A stretch of DNA of 64,000 nucleotides from Larkinella knui (GTDB lineage Bacteria; Bacteroidota; Bacteroidia; Cytophagales; Spirosomataceae), in assembly GCF_003858645.1 (NCBI RefSeq), contig NZ_RQJP01000003.1:620001-684000 (forward strand). Reading direction: 5' to 3'. How positions within the stretch are numbered: the first letter of the stretch is position 1; each line of letters starts with the position of its first letter. This document shows, piece after piece, positions 19,701 to 27,459 of the stretch. Both the position numbers and the translations under genes were made by a program. The notes below the pieces were generated by a model. The model had not been told where the DNA came from. It did not search any database and was given only the letters and a program-made list of their open reading frames with translations.

Positions 19701-20033
19701 CTCAATTACCTGGATCAGATCAACCCGCTCCTGGAGGAGGTATTCAAAAACCAGGCGACCGCTGAAGCAAAATTGCCGCTTCCATTTTTGGATAAACTCC
19801 GCCGTAGGATTGAAATTAGAAGGAAATCACCCGCTATCCCCGTTAACCTGACCACCCGTGAGCGGGAAGCCCTCCAGTTGATGGCGGAAAATCTGACCAA
19901 CCAGGAAATCGCCGACACGCTCTTCATCTCCTTGAATACGGTCAAAACCCGGTTGAAAGATCTTTACCTGAAATTAGAGGTGGACAGCCGCAGCAAAGCC
20001 GTAGAAAAAGCCCGGCAATTGCATTTGCTTTAA
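16758..20033 (+). CDS. Cyclase-STAND-LuxR fusion regulator
   Basis: A 1091-residue cytoplasmic protein in three parts. Residues 8-165 are a class III nucleotide cyclase domain with metal Asp D16 (FADLVGY) and D59 (YYGDG) and transition-state N112/R116 (VNVASR). The substrate-specifying positions appear to be Q55 and E105 instead of the usual Lys and Asp. Residues 205-530 are a MalT-like STAND ATPase with P-loop APAGFGKTT and Walker B IVLDD. A helical TPR-like region follows, then a LuxR HTH at about 1025-1090 (LTTREREALQLM...NTVKTRLKDLYLKLEV). It probably senses a ligand and regulates transcription. A terminator follows at 20070. Neighbouring targets may include the receptor at 20424. Confidence 0.9.
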   Translation: MNEKKVRQLAAVMFADLVGYTALMQRDEYRAATIRARHRSVFEQQHKVHHGTIIQYYGDGVLSVFKSAVEAAQCAIDIQRFLQEGEPVALGIGLHMGDIVFDNTEVYGDGVNVASRIESLGMPGAIFLSGKLNDELKNQATISTTSLGHFELKNVTGTVEIFAITNIGIKVPLATELTGKPAQTNQPIAASPINMSSGKENDVLLTKLHLSPPGSQTVHRAELFENLATGLKTKLMLISAPAGFGKTTLVSDWIIQQKIPAVWYSLDTSDNDAAKFLSYLITAIQGFYPQVGQNARKLLHSPGQISQTAIVQLLINELLALPAHFFIVLDDFHVIHNREVLSLLTYFIEYMPPTIHLVILTRADPLLPIAKLRSQHQLVELRAADLSFSTNEIHVLFNRTLKLKLSLADVQSLAHKTEGWIAGLQLIALALHGREDGSAFIRNFKGDNRYIMDYLIEEVLKIQTPEIKEFLLQTSHLKQLSGPLCDAVLDRQDSQTVLEMLEKNNVFIISLDAERKWYRYHHLFADLLQQRLLVREKSEVTKLHTNASAWFEQNQLLPLAIEHRLQAQDYEKAMALLVEIIEEMWENGQHASIIKYGDLLPDELIKKNPGFSVFYAWVLITAGQIQKAAPLLARAEQLAKQNLDNGPATVDQKKLIGKIAVALAYQHSLLGPPEVILEYCRTALENLSEEDPLWFSWGWYAVGMAQLVSENLQESTEALKKALAFGKKSGNIYLITTIATTLAFNEGRLGRYKISYQRSVDLLEFLKENGYASLVKTDWTFAVLFANMAAIRYFWADLDEAAENIKIAYNLCIHEADMTSKVLVLVVYAVVLHGQGDLAGAEQKIKEMEAIMQKNKVNPFRESMYIGIKVRLLMIQNELEKARAFLERHGVETGNAISYTEEYRYLSLALLLMAEHKMDEAFRLLSQLYEMASAQGRIERMIEINVFLSIIFLATGEKAKALASLTESLTYAAPDEILMYHLNYLDQINPLLEEVFKNQATAEAKLPLPFLDKLRRRIEIRRKSPAIPVNLTTREREALQLMAENLTNQEIADTLFISLNTVKTRLKDLYLKLEVDSRSKAVEKARQLHLL

Positions 20034-20069
20034 ATTTTAGTACACCCTTCGTTAAAATTCACCCCCAAA

Positions 20070-20095
20070 AACCACCCGAGCGGGTGGTTTTTTCG
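20070..20095 (+). terminator. Intrinsic terminator of the cyclase-STAND gene
   Basis: A perfect 9-bp stem (aaccacccg / cgggtggtt) with a 2-base AG spacer is followed by a T run (20087-20093). It lies 37 bases after the stop at 20033 and separates the large regulator from the small gene at 20139. Confidence 0.85.
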
Positions 20096-20138
20096 TTTGA
20101 GGCTACCCCTACTTTTGAATCACATTAAAGAATTCAAT

Positions 20139-20345
20139 ATGAAGGGCTTGACCGAAATAATAATAGAGGAAGATCTCGATCCAAAATGGGAAGACTGCTT
20201 TGACGGCATGACCATCCGGTATCGGGACAATCAGACCATTCTGCAGGTAACGTTAAAAGACAAAGCGCATTTGCACGGCATTCTGAACCTCATTCTGGAC
20301 TTAAATCTGAAACTCATTTCGGTCAATTCACTGGAAGCGGGCTAG
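20139..20345 (+). CDS. Small conserved protein, often near MalT-like regulators
   Basis: A 68-residue soluble protein. The pattern LDPKWEDCFDGMTIRY, then TILQVTLKDKAHLHGILNLI, then LDLNLKLISVNSL, resembles a widespread small family (ld.eWs.wf.gm.i ... T.L.g.v.DqaaLhGlL..i.dLgl.LlsV). I recall members next to transcription regulators, but no function is known to me. The ATG at 20139 is chosen over an upstream in-frame start at 20097 that overlaps the terminator. It lies between the cyclase-STAND regulator and a TonB receptor. Confidence 0.7.
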   Translation: MKGLTEIIIEEDLDPKWEDCFDGMTIRYRDNQTILQVTLKDKAHLHGILNLILDLNLKLISVNSLEAG

Positions 20346-20423
20346 CCGGGGCCTCAACTCGGTAACGCCCATCGAATCGCGCTTTGAACGAAGTAAATCT
20401 CACAAAACAAAATTAAACATGCC

Positions 20424-22865
20424 ATGAAATACCTCTTTATACTACTTTCCATCCTCTTCTTTTTATTTAGCCCGGTTTGGGGGCGGGCGCAGGTGTTGTC
20501 TCAAACCGTGCGAGGTACCTTAACCGATTCCGATAGCCAACTTCCCCTGATCGGGGCAACCCTGATCATCGCCGGATCTAATCCGCTGGTTGGTACCACG
20601 ACTGACCAGAATGGGACCTTCAGATTAACAAACATTCCCACCGGACGCATTACCCTACGCGTATCGTACCTCGGCTATGAATCCAAAGCCATTCCGGATA
20701 TTGTGGTCAACTCCGGTAAGGAAGTAGTGTTGAACCTGACCCTGCAGGAGTCCACCGAGAAACTGGCCGAAGTCGTGGTGAAAACCCACCTGGAAACTGG
20801 CAAAGCCCGGAATGAAATGGCCCTCATCAGTGCCCGTTCCATTTCATCCGAAGAAACGAGCCGCTACGCGGGCGGCTTTAACGACCCTTCGCTGATCCTG
20901 TCCAATTTTGCGGGGGTGGCCAACAACCCGAATGGCAACAACGACATCATTGTGCGGGGTAACTCACCCAAATATGTACAATGGCGCCTGGAAGGTGTCC
21001 AGATCACCAACCCGAACCATTTTGCTGACCAGGGAGCTATTGGCGGTGGTCTCAGCACCCTAAACAATAACATCCTGGCTACCTCGGATTTTTACACGGG
21101 TGCTTTTGCCCCCGAATACGGTGATGTTTTATCCGGCGTCTATGACGTAAAACTCAGAGCCGGCAATAATGAAAAACGGGAAGCGGTTTTGGGGGTAGGG
21201 ATTCTGGGTACGGATTTAACCGTCGAGGGGCCGTTTAAAAAAGGGTATGGCGGGTCTTATCTGGTGAATTACCGCTACTCTACCATCTCCCTGCTAACGG
21301 ATCTGGGTTTAACGGGGGTAAAAGGAAGCCCCAAGTTTCAGGATGCCGCGTTTAAGATTTTGTTGCCCACCAAAAAAGCCGGGGCCTTTTCCCTTTTCGG
21401 ATTAGGCGGCTCGAGCAGTGCTTTCCTGAAAGAAGTAAAACCCGAAATTGCCGAAACCCCCGGGGACCGCTCCATGCTTAACGGAATTCGGGAGGACCTG
21501 GAGAAAGGGTCTTACTTAGTGAATCTGGGTTTGACCCATACGCTACCGCTTACCACCAGTAGTTATCTCCATACCACGTTGTCGTATTCGAAGGAGGGCA
21601 TTAAAGATCAGGTTTTTGAATCCAGTATCGAAAAACAGTATGATGGTGCCGGGGCCTACCTGAACGATTCGGTGTTGACGACCCACCCGAATTACCAAAG
21701 CCACTTACTCAAATCGACCTACCGGGGCGGTCTTACCTATCACCATAAAATAAATGCCCGAAACACGATCCAGGTCGGCACGCAATACACACTGGTCGAT
21801 TATGATTACCGGCAAAGCCATTTACGGGAAGGTTCGGACCATCGGGTGTATGTACTCGATTTCCAGGAAAAGGTGGGGACGATCCGCAGTTACATCAGTT
21901 GGAAACACCGGTTCAATGAAGCGGTAACGTTGGTTACAGGTGTACAAAATATGAATGTGCTGCTTAACCATCAAAGCACCCTGGAACCTCGGGTTTCCCT
22001 GAACTGGCAACTTAATCCGACCAATTCGTTTCAGGTCGGTTATGGAAAACACAGCACGATGGAAAGCGCCCACAACTATTTTACCCAGGTTGAATCGGCC
22101 GATGGAAAACTCAGTGAGCCCAACAAGAATCTGGGTTTGCTGAAGGCCCACCATTTTGTATTGGGGTACGAAAAACGGTTTACCCAGTCGCTAGTGACCA
22201 AAGCGGAAATGTATTACCAGTCCCTCTACCAACTCCCGGTCGAAAACCGGGCGAACAGTACGTTTGCAACCATTAACGAAGGCCCGGATTTTAATTATGT
22301 GGGTTTAGTCAACAAAGGGACCGGGAAAAATTATGGAATCGAACTGACTCTGGAACGGTCCTTTAGCCATCATTATTACTTTTTACTCAACGGCTCCCTG
22401 TACAGTTCCACCTATCGCACCTTGGAAGGAAAAACCCGAAATACGCCCTACAACGGCCATTATCTGATCAATCTGTTAGCCGGTAAAGAATTTACAAACT
22501 TGGGCAGAAAGAAAAATCAGGTCCTGGCCGTGAATGCCAAACTGTTTTTCAGCGGGGGTAGGAACATTATTCCGCTCTTAAGAGATGCGGCTGGAAATTT
22601 AGCCGTTGATCCGGCTACGAACACGTTCTGGGATTACGAAAAAGCGTACGAAACGTCCCTGGGCGATCTGGCCAAGTTAGTGCTCTCGGTCAGTTACAAA
22701 TGGAATAAAGCCCGGACGACGAACGAGTTGTTTCTGAACCTGGATAATGTCACCAATCGGCAGGGCAAGCTGACGGAATACTACGACCCCAGCCAGCCTG
22801 GTTCGGTGGGCCACACGACGCAACGGGGCCTGGTTCCCAATCTGATGTACCGCTTGTATTTTTAG
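20424..22865 (+). CDS. TonB-dependent receptor with carboxypeptidase-like domain
   Basis: An 813-residue outer-membrane receptor. The signal peptide ends near GRAQ (residue 22), then a carboxypeptidase-regulatory-like domain (VRGTLTDSDSQLPLIGATL, residues 29-115), a plug (about 120-250, with NNDIIVRGNSPKYVQWRLEG) and a barrel ending in LYF. It resembles the receptors with an N-terminal SRY-GG-F-N-DPS segment in the plug, which lack a SusD partner. The upstream gap (79 bases) and the small gene at 20139 suggest they could share a promoter. The substrate is unknown. Confidence 0.9.
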   Translation: MKYLFILLSILFFLFSPVWGRAQVLSQTVRGTLTDSDSQLPLIGATLIIAGSNPLVGTTTDQNGTFRLTNIPTGRITLRVSYLGYESKAIPDIVVNSGKEVVLNLTLQESTEKLAEVVVKTHLETGKARNEMALISARSISSEETSRYAGGFNDPSLILSNFAGVANNPNGNNDIIVRGNSPKYVQWRLEGVQITNPNHFADQGAIGGGLSTLNNNILATSDFYTGAFAPEYGDVLSGVYDVKLRAGNNEKREAVLGVGILGTDLTVEGPFKKGYGGSYLVNYRYSTISLLTDLGLTGVKGSPKFQDAAFKILLPTKKAGAFSLFGLGGSSSAFLKEVKPEIAETPGDRSMLNGIREDLEKGSYLVNLGLTHTLPLTTSSYLHTTLSYSKEGIKDQVFESSIEKQYDGAGAYLNDSVLTTHPNYQSHLLKSTYRGGLTYHHKINARNTIQVGTQYTLVDYDYRQSHLREGSDHRVYVLDFQEKVGTIRSYISWKHRFNEAVTLVTGVQNMNVLLNHQSTLEPRVSLNWQLNPTNSFQVGYGKHSTMESAHNYFTQVESADGKLSEPNKNLGLLKAHHFVLGYEKRFTQSLVTKAEMYYQSLYQLPVENRANSTFATINEGPDFNYVGLVNKGTGKNYGIELTLERSFSHHYYFLLNGSLYSSTYRTLEGKTRNTPYNGHYLINLLAGKEFTNLGRKKNQVLAVNAKLFFSGGRNIIPLLRDAAGNLAVDPATNTFWDYEKAYETSLGDLAKLVLSVSYKWNKARTTNELFLNLDNVTNRQGKLTEYYDPSQPGSVGHTTQRGLVPNLMYRLYF

Positions 22866-23244
22866 TCTGGACAGCAGCGTTTCAAAAATTAGTACTTGCC
22901 GAAACGACCCATGAAAAAGAAACGATTGATTTTAGGGCTTTGGTTTTTCCTTATTGGCGTTTATTTAAAGCGCGTTTAGAACTGTCCTATTGCGGTTTTC
23001 TTGTGTTTATCCTGGGCGTAAATACGCTAATCTACGGTTACATATTCTTCAACTCCGAGCCTGTTCCCCGAAAACCGGTATTGCCTGCAAGTACCGGAGC
23101 GGCTTCGCTTTCATGTTTTCCTGGTACACTTCTCCTGTTGCCACAATTGAATGAGTCTTACTTCAGAGCTTATAGTCAGAGCTTTAAGCATACCGCTAAA
23201 GTAGTTAATCAAACTTTCAATTAAACACGTAAAACTAAATTATC
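22866..23244. other. Short gap with a truncated N-terminus
   Basis: An ATG at 22911 opens 22 codons (MKKKRLILGLWFFLIGVYLK...) resembling a signal peptide, then stops at 22977-22979. The following sequence has no clear continuation. It may be the start of a lost small exported protein. The overlapping longer frame from 22940 begins with TTG and has no family resemblance, so I do not call it. Confidence 0.3.
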
Positions 23245-23928
23245 ATGAACACTCCAATCAACTCAGTATCCATTTCATTCGCAGCCCTGGTGCTGTTGAT
23301 GACCATTTCGATTACCTCTTTTTCGCAAGAGAGCCGGTTCAGTCTGTCTCTTAATTCCCTGACGACGAACTTTAACTACGGAAGTATGAATAAGGCCTTG
23401 CAACCGTATAAGAAAGATTTTAAAGGATTACAAATCGGTGCATCCTATCAGGCTGAAATAAGTCCGCTATTTTCGGTTGTGCCGGAGCTTTATTTTGCTC
23501 TGAAAGGAGGAAAACTGAAAGAGAATAATCCGCTGACCATCAACCCATCAACCGTACGCCTTTATACGGTTGAGCTGCCTGTTTTAGCCCGTATACACCT
23601 CCATCATTTTTATGTCAATGCCGGTCCTTATGCAGCTTACACCTTAGGAGGTCGCTTGAAAATAGCGGGTTCTGAAGAGATTCCAGCCTCTTCAAACAGG
23701 ATTTCCTTTGGAACATCTTCGGGTGACTTCAAACGGTGGGATTTGGGTTTCCAGGCGGGTGCGGGGTATAGCTTTCGAATCAAAAGAACCCAACTTTTAT
23801 TGGATGCTCGTTACGGCTATGGATTGGTAAACATCTCTCAGGACATCAAGCGATACAACCGAATGCTCAATATCAGCCTGGTTGTTTCGAAGAAGCCAAA
23901 GAAGAACCAAACTGAAAAACGGGGATAA
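23245..23928 (+). CDS. PorT-like outer-membrane beta-barrel protein
   Basis: A 227-residue exported protein. The signal peptide (ALVLLMTISITSFSQ, about residues 12-28) leads into alternating strands of a small barrel: LQIGASYQAEISPLFSVVPELYFALKGGK, YTVELPVLARI, YVNAGPYAAYTLGG, and GFQAGAGYSF. This matches the PorT / outer_membrane_beta-barrel family of Bacteroidota. PorT itself serves type IX secretion, but most members have no known role. The C-terminus is basic (KKPKKNQTEKRG). Confidence 0.75.
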   Translation: MNTPINSVSISFAALVLLMTISITSFSQESRFSLSLNSLTTNFNYGSMNKALQPYKKDFKGLQIGASYQAEISPLFSVVPELYFALKGGKLKENNPLTINPSTVRLYTVELPVLARIHLHHFYVNAGPYAAYTLGGRLKIAGSEEIPASSNRISFGTSSGDFKRWDLGFQAGAGYSFRIKRTQLLLDARYGYGLVNISQDIKRYNRMLNISLVVSKKPKKNQTEKRG

Positions 23929-24039
23929 AGATTAGTTTGCCGCGGTCTCAAAATAACTGCTAATCCATAAACCAGGTGTCCTGAACCCTTTGACGTGAGC
24001 CAGTGAAAGTTAAGTTTTTTACCGCACGGGCGGCCCCGC
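23929..24039. other. Gap between barrel gene and IS remnant
   Basis: No gene. It includes the first mini-repeat copy (24022-24038) at the edge of the IS3 remnant. Confidence 0.3.
24022..24038. repeat. GC-rich mini-repeat copy 1 (diverged)
   Basis: The segment ccgcacgggcggccccg differs from the other two copies by a swap in its first part (CCGCAC for CCACGC). It lies at the 3' edge of recognisable OrfB homology, where coding resemblance stops. Confidence 0.6.
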
Positions 24040-24137
24040 AACAGGATCTTTGAAGTTGCACAACAGAACAAGCCCGTTGAGTAGGCACCCGGTAATCCTT
24101 CATTAAGCTAGCGGCCAGCATCCGTTTCTGGGCTGGC

Positions 24138-24156
24138 CCACGCGGGCGGCCCCGTT
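24138..24156. repeat. GC-rich mini-repeat copy 2
   Basis: The segment ccacgcgggcggccccgtt is identical to copy 3. It sits between the OrfA zipper (QMLQDV) and the OrfB start (AQKRMLAAS) and adds sequence not found in normal IS3 elements. It can fold as a small bulged hairpin (ACG/CGT and GGGC/GCCC arms). Confidence 0.75.
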
Positions 24157-24300
24157 AGAGCCACGTCCTGAAGCATTTGCTTATCCAGACTCAGATCGGC
24201 GACAAGCTGTTTTAATTGTTGATTTTCCTACTCTCCAGCGGCCCGGCTCCAATTGTCGAAGCCTCCGGAGATCAGGAACTCCCGGGCCAGCATACTTCTT

Positions 24301-24319
24301 CCACGCGGGCGGCCCCGTT
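24301..24319. repeat. GC-rich mini-repeat copy 3
   Basis: The same 19 bases as copy 2. It lies exactly between the codons for YYNW and KKYAG of OrfA. Removing it restores a continuous OrfA reading frame, so it is a real insertion, not divergence. Confidence 0.8.
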
Positions 24320-24551
24320 CCAATTGTAGTAGGTGGCCTCACTTACGCGCATCTTCCGACAAACCTCCGCCACGGGTATGCCAGTATCAGCTTGACGTAG
24401 GGCGAAAATAATCTGCGCTTCGGTGAATTTGCGGTCCGCTGCCGCGGGTCTTTTTCAGAAGCGATTTTTCTATCTGTTTAAGTTATCAAAATCGCCCGAA
24501 TTTCTCCACTCTATGAATGTCCAGTTTTGGGCTAAGGTCATTTTATGGACT

Positions 24552-24908
24552 TTACTCCTTAACAATTTGAGTCGGTACAAATAATGGAATCTGGATAATC
24601 AATGTTTCTATGCCTAAAGGAGTACAAACCGATTTAATCTGCCCACTAATGGTAAAATTGAATTTTGTCGAATCTGCCTGCCAGTTGGGATCCATCAAGG
24701 TCGATTCACAAAGTTGAAGTCCCTTAACTGATTTATCATTTTGAGGGTCTCTATACATAAAAAACCTTTTTCCGGTATAGGAAGCCTTCACATTATTGAG
24801 CACCTGGAAAGCTTTGCCATCGCAACCACAATCAGGCTTTGTAATATCTTTCTGCTGGCACGAAAGTAAAAGTGCTGCTCCCAGAATCGGTAAAGCGGAA
24901 AGTCTCAT
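24552..24908 (-). CDS. Small lipoprotein, unknown function
   Basis: A 118-residue exported protein. The signal LPILGAALLLSCQ places the lipid-modified Cys at about residue 17. The mature part has a CGCDG motif and two further Cys (LCEST, SVCTP) that could form disulfides. No family is recognised. It begins the AT-richer block after the IS3 remnant and has no obvious operon partner; the next gene is 115 bases upstream on the same strand. Confidence 0.7.
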   Translation of the reverse strand: MRLSALPILGAALLLSCQQKDITKPDCGCDGKAFQVLNNVKASYTGKRFFMYRDPQNDKSVKGLQLCESTLMDPNWQADSTKFNFTISGQIKSVCTPLGIETLIIQIPLFVPTQIVKE

Positions 24909-25022
24909 TGAATGAATTGGGTTTAATTTTTTACCTGACCCATTTGAAACACTAGCCGTTGTAATATATTGAAGATAAAATATTTAATAGTCTAAAAAAC
25001 TTCCCATTAATCAGTCATACGT

Positions 25023-25325
25023 CTATTTGATATGCCACACTTGCCCTATGTTTTTGGTATCATAACCCATTAAACCAAGAGTTACTATAAGCACAGCTAC
25101 GTATAGGAAAGCGGCTTTAAAATTCTCAAAGCTGGCTATACCTCCCAATAGTACCATCTGTGATTGTGGATCAATATAACTTAAAAGGAAGTCAAACCCA
25201 TAAATCACAGTACCACCTAAAATGATTGCAAGATTTAAGACAACAATCAGTAAACCTAAGGATGCACACATAGCGATTGCTATTCTGGCATAGGCTGGTG
25301 GATTGGGGAGTAAAATCTTCTTCAT
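25023..25325 (-). CDS. Small membrane protein, unknown
   Basis: A 100-residue protein with about two or three hydrophobic segments (IAIAMCASLGLLIVVLNLAI, AAFLYVAVLIVTLGLMGY). The ATG at 25325 is preferred over an in-frame start three codons upstream at 25334. No family is recognised. The base composition is AT-rich like its neighbours. Confidence 0.6.
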   Translation of the reverse strand: MKKILLPNPPAYARIAIAMCASLGLLIVVLNLAIILGGTVIYGFDFLLSYIDPQSQMVLLGGIASFENFKAAFLYVAVLIVTLGLMGYDTKNIGQVWHIK

Positions 25326-25461
25326 AATAAACAAAGTTAAGCAACTTCTATAAAACTAACGTCCATTTATAAACCACACGTTTTATGGACTTATAAAAAT
25401 ACCAATAAATTTTTGGTATTTTGGGCAGCATACCATTGGATTATACAACATCATTCCTCCT

Positions 25462-26043
25462 ATGCCTGACGAAAGTAAGTTCTACATCACGGCCATTGGG
25501 GTATCCGCTGGAGGACTGGAGCCCTTGCATAGTTTCTTTGCGCAAATACCGCCTGATTCCGGGCTTGCCTTTATTATTATTCCGCATTTAAATCGAGACT
25601 ATGTGAGTCTAGCGGATCAACTCTTAGCCAAGTATACGACTATGCCTGTTTGTTGGGCTACTGAAGGGCAAGAAATAAGACCCAATAGCATATACATGAT
25701 ACCGATTAACAAAATGATGACCATTGAAAACAGTTATCTACACTTACAGGATAGACAGGTCGAGGAAAAGAGCAATTGGGCAGTCGACATTTTCTTTAAG
25801 TCATTAGCCAAGTCTCAGCAAGCGTATGCGATCGGTATTATTCTTTCAGGCGCTGGCACCGATGGGACCTTGGGCGCCATTGCCATTCACAATGAACAGG
25901 GCATGGTCATGGTCCAGGATCTCCAGACCGCTGAATTTACAAGTATGCCCCAGTCGGCTATCTTGAAGGACCATCCCACTCAAATTTTATCGCCAAAACA
26001 CTTAGCGCAGGCTTTATTAACTTTTGTAGCTGAGTTAACCTGA
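25462..26043 (+). CDS. Stand-alone CheB-type methylesterase domain
   Basis: A 193-residue protein that is only the CheB catalytic domain, with no receiver. The triad is S15 (GVSAGG), H42 (PHLNRDY) and D134 (SGAGTDGT), and the C-terminal AEFTSMPQSAI segment is also typical. CheB removes methyl groups from chemoreceptor glutamates, but Bacteroidota often carry such domains without chemotaxis genes, where they may act in signalling with CheR-like and PAS proteins. No chemotaxis or methyltransferase gene is in the window, so its substrate is unknown. Confidence 0.85.
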   Translation: MPDESKFYITAIGVSAGGLEPLHSFFAQIPPDSGLAFIIIPHLNRDYVSLADQLLAKYTTMPVCWATEGQEIRPNSIYMIPINKMMTIENSYLHLQDRQVEEKSNWAVDIFFKSLAKSQQAYAIGIILSGAGTDGTLGAIAIHNEQGMVMVQDLQTAEFTSMPQSAILKDHPTQILSPKHLAQALLTFVAELT

Positions 26044-26066
26044 TTGCTACTTATAGAACCACAAAA

Positions 26067-26423
26067 ATGAATATAAAGACAATTGCGAAAACAACGGTTG
26101 TTATACTAGTAGTAGCATCAAGTGTTTTATTTATTTTTCAAGGGAGTTTTACATTGTTTGATGAAGAGCCTATTGAAATTACCCAATTCAACTATAATAA
26201 AGCATCGTTCGCGATTTATTACATATCATCAAACGCTACTCAGCAAGACTATATTCAAATTAGAAGAATACTTTTGAAGGGTAATTTTAAAGTGCTTACT
26301 AGTTTTGAGCGGTACCAGATTCTATCGAGTTACAAACTATTTAATGATACTTTACAACTTGTTTTGTCTGATACATCCTCCTATAAACCACGGCAAGATA
26401 CATTAAAAGTTAGAATTGAATAA
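26067..26423 (+). CDS. Hypothetical anchored protein
   Basis: A 118-residue protein with one N-terminal hydrophobic segment (VVILVVASSVLFIFQG, about 11-27) that could be a signal anchor. The remainder is hydrophilic with many Tyr and Ser residues. It follows the CheB-like gene by 23 bases and may be co-transcribed. I recognise no family. Confidence 0.55.
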   Translation: MNIKTIAKTTVVILVVASSVLFIFQGSFTLFDEEPIEITQFNYNKASFAIYYISSNATQQDYIQIRRILLKGNFKVLTSFERYQILSSYKLFNDTLQLVLSDTSSYKPRQDTLKVRIE

Positions 26424-26895
26424 GTGGGCACTAATTGCCTAAACAGGACATATCCGATTATGGATTCTTTATCTTATTTGGTTCCCGGTGACTCCGGCTA
26501 TAGCACACGGTCAAGAGGATGGCCGGAATAATACGACCTGACAGTATTAAACCCTTCCAAACGGTTAAAACCCATGAATAGTAAAATATAAATCGATGCT
26601 AATTATTTAGAATACTGGAACTGTAGTCATCATTTGATACACTATCATTCAAGGCTCCAAGAGCAGCAAGGAATAGCCAAACCACTTCTAGGTCTAATCG
26701 GCGGTAGTGCCCGGTGGTAAATTGGCAGGGCTTGTTACGAAAGATAGCGGTTTTTACTAATACGATACCGTAAAATCAGCGAGTCAAATGTCCTTCAGTT
26801 TACCGTATCGCCTTCTAAAAAATCGCCAACGGTTGTTTACCATTTGTTATATTACTGATATCTTGCTACTTTTTAAAGCCTAATCTGATGCAAAG
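26424..26895. other. AT-rich gap
   Basis: No gene recognised. The sequence is AT-rich with frequent stops in all frames. Confidence 0.4.
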
Positions 26896-27246
26896 ATGAC
26901 TGCCCGGCAAAGCAAAAACTGGTGGCTTTACAATGACATATACTCCTTGCTATCTTTCGAAATACGCCGGATGATTGAAGACCTTATAACTCAGCTACCC
27001 GAGTTGTATAACACTCAGTCGTTTAAAATCAGGCTAATGAAGCGGTTGCTTAACGATGCCCTCAGTAAGGAGTCTCCTACCTTGCTGTTGGAAGAAATAG
27101 GAGAAATCGTTTTGGCAGCCTCTCTGGCAGGTGTACCCAAAAAAGTTCTCTTAACTTCCTCGTATGAACAAATCGCAAAAGCAACCATTACCGAGGCAAG
27201 AAAGTCGCCTAAATTCAAACAGGGAACTCTTTATTGTAAGGATTAA
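26896..27246 (+). CDS. Hypothetical helical protein
   Basis: A 116-residue cytoplasmic protein, predicted mostly helical (LSFEIRRMIEDLITQLPELYN, RLLNDALSKES, LEEIGEIVLAASLAGVPKK). There is no signal or membrane segment. I recognise no family and it has no operon partner. Confidence 0.5.
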   Translation: MTARQSKNWWLYNDIYSLLSFEIRRMIEDLITQLPELYNTQSFKIRLMKRLLNDALSKESPTLLLEEIGEIVLAASLAGVPKKVLLTSSYEQIAKATITEARKSPKFKQGTLYCKD

Positions 27247-27459
27247 TCGTATAGCAACGAAACCACCTCTTTCATGGCCGAACAAAAAGAAATATGGGGC
27301 TTAGTACCGGGTTTCTATTAAAAGTCTGGGAGCTTCAGGACTCGGATTGGATGAACTGCAGTCCGGGACGCACCAATTAGTACTTAAAAGCGGCCGTAAC
27401 AGATCCAGCAATTTCGCATCTTTCAAATTGCTTGTTTTATCACTCAAACCAAATTCATT

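Larger units (their letters stand above)
24040..24465 (-). pseudogene. IS3-family transposase remnant, riddled with insertions
   Basis: On the minus strand the sequence encodes broken IS3 OrfA and the start of OrfB. From about 24450 it reads KKTRGS, then (after a frame slip) KFTEAQIIFALRQADTG and VCRKMRVSEATYYNW, the classic OrfA HTH. A 19-bp GC-rich insert then breaks the frame; skipping it restores KKYAG.GV..LRRLRQLE and later NQQLKQLVADLSLDKQMLQDV, the OrfA leucine zipper. Another insert precedes AQKRMLAASLMKDYRVPTQR, the OrfB start. The rest of OrfB is gone and stops are present, so the element is dead. Confidence 0.75.

Noticed and set aside
22940-23224. Hydrophobic 94-codon frame between the TonB receptor and PorT-like gene
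   Set aside because: It starts with TTG, lacks a family and overlaps a better ATG-started signal-like stump at 22911.
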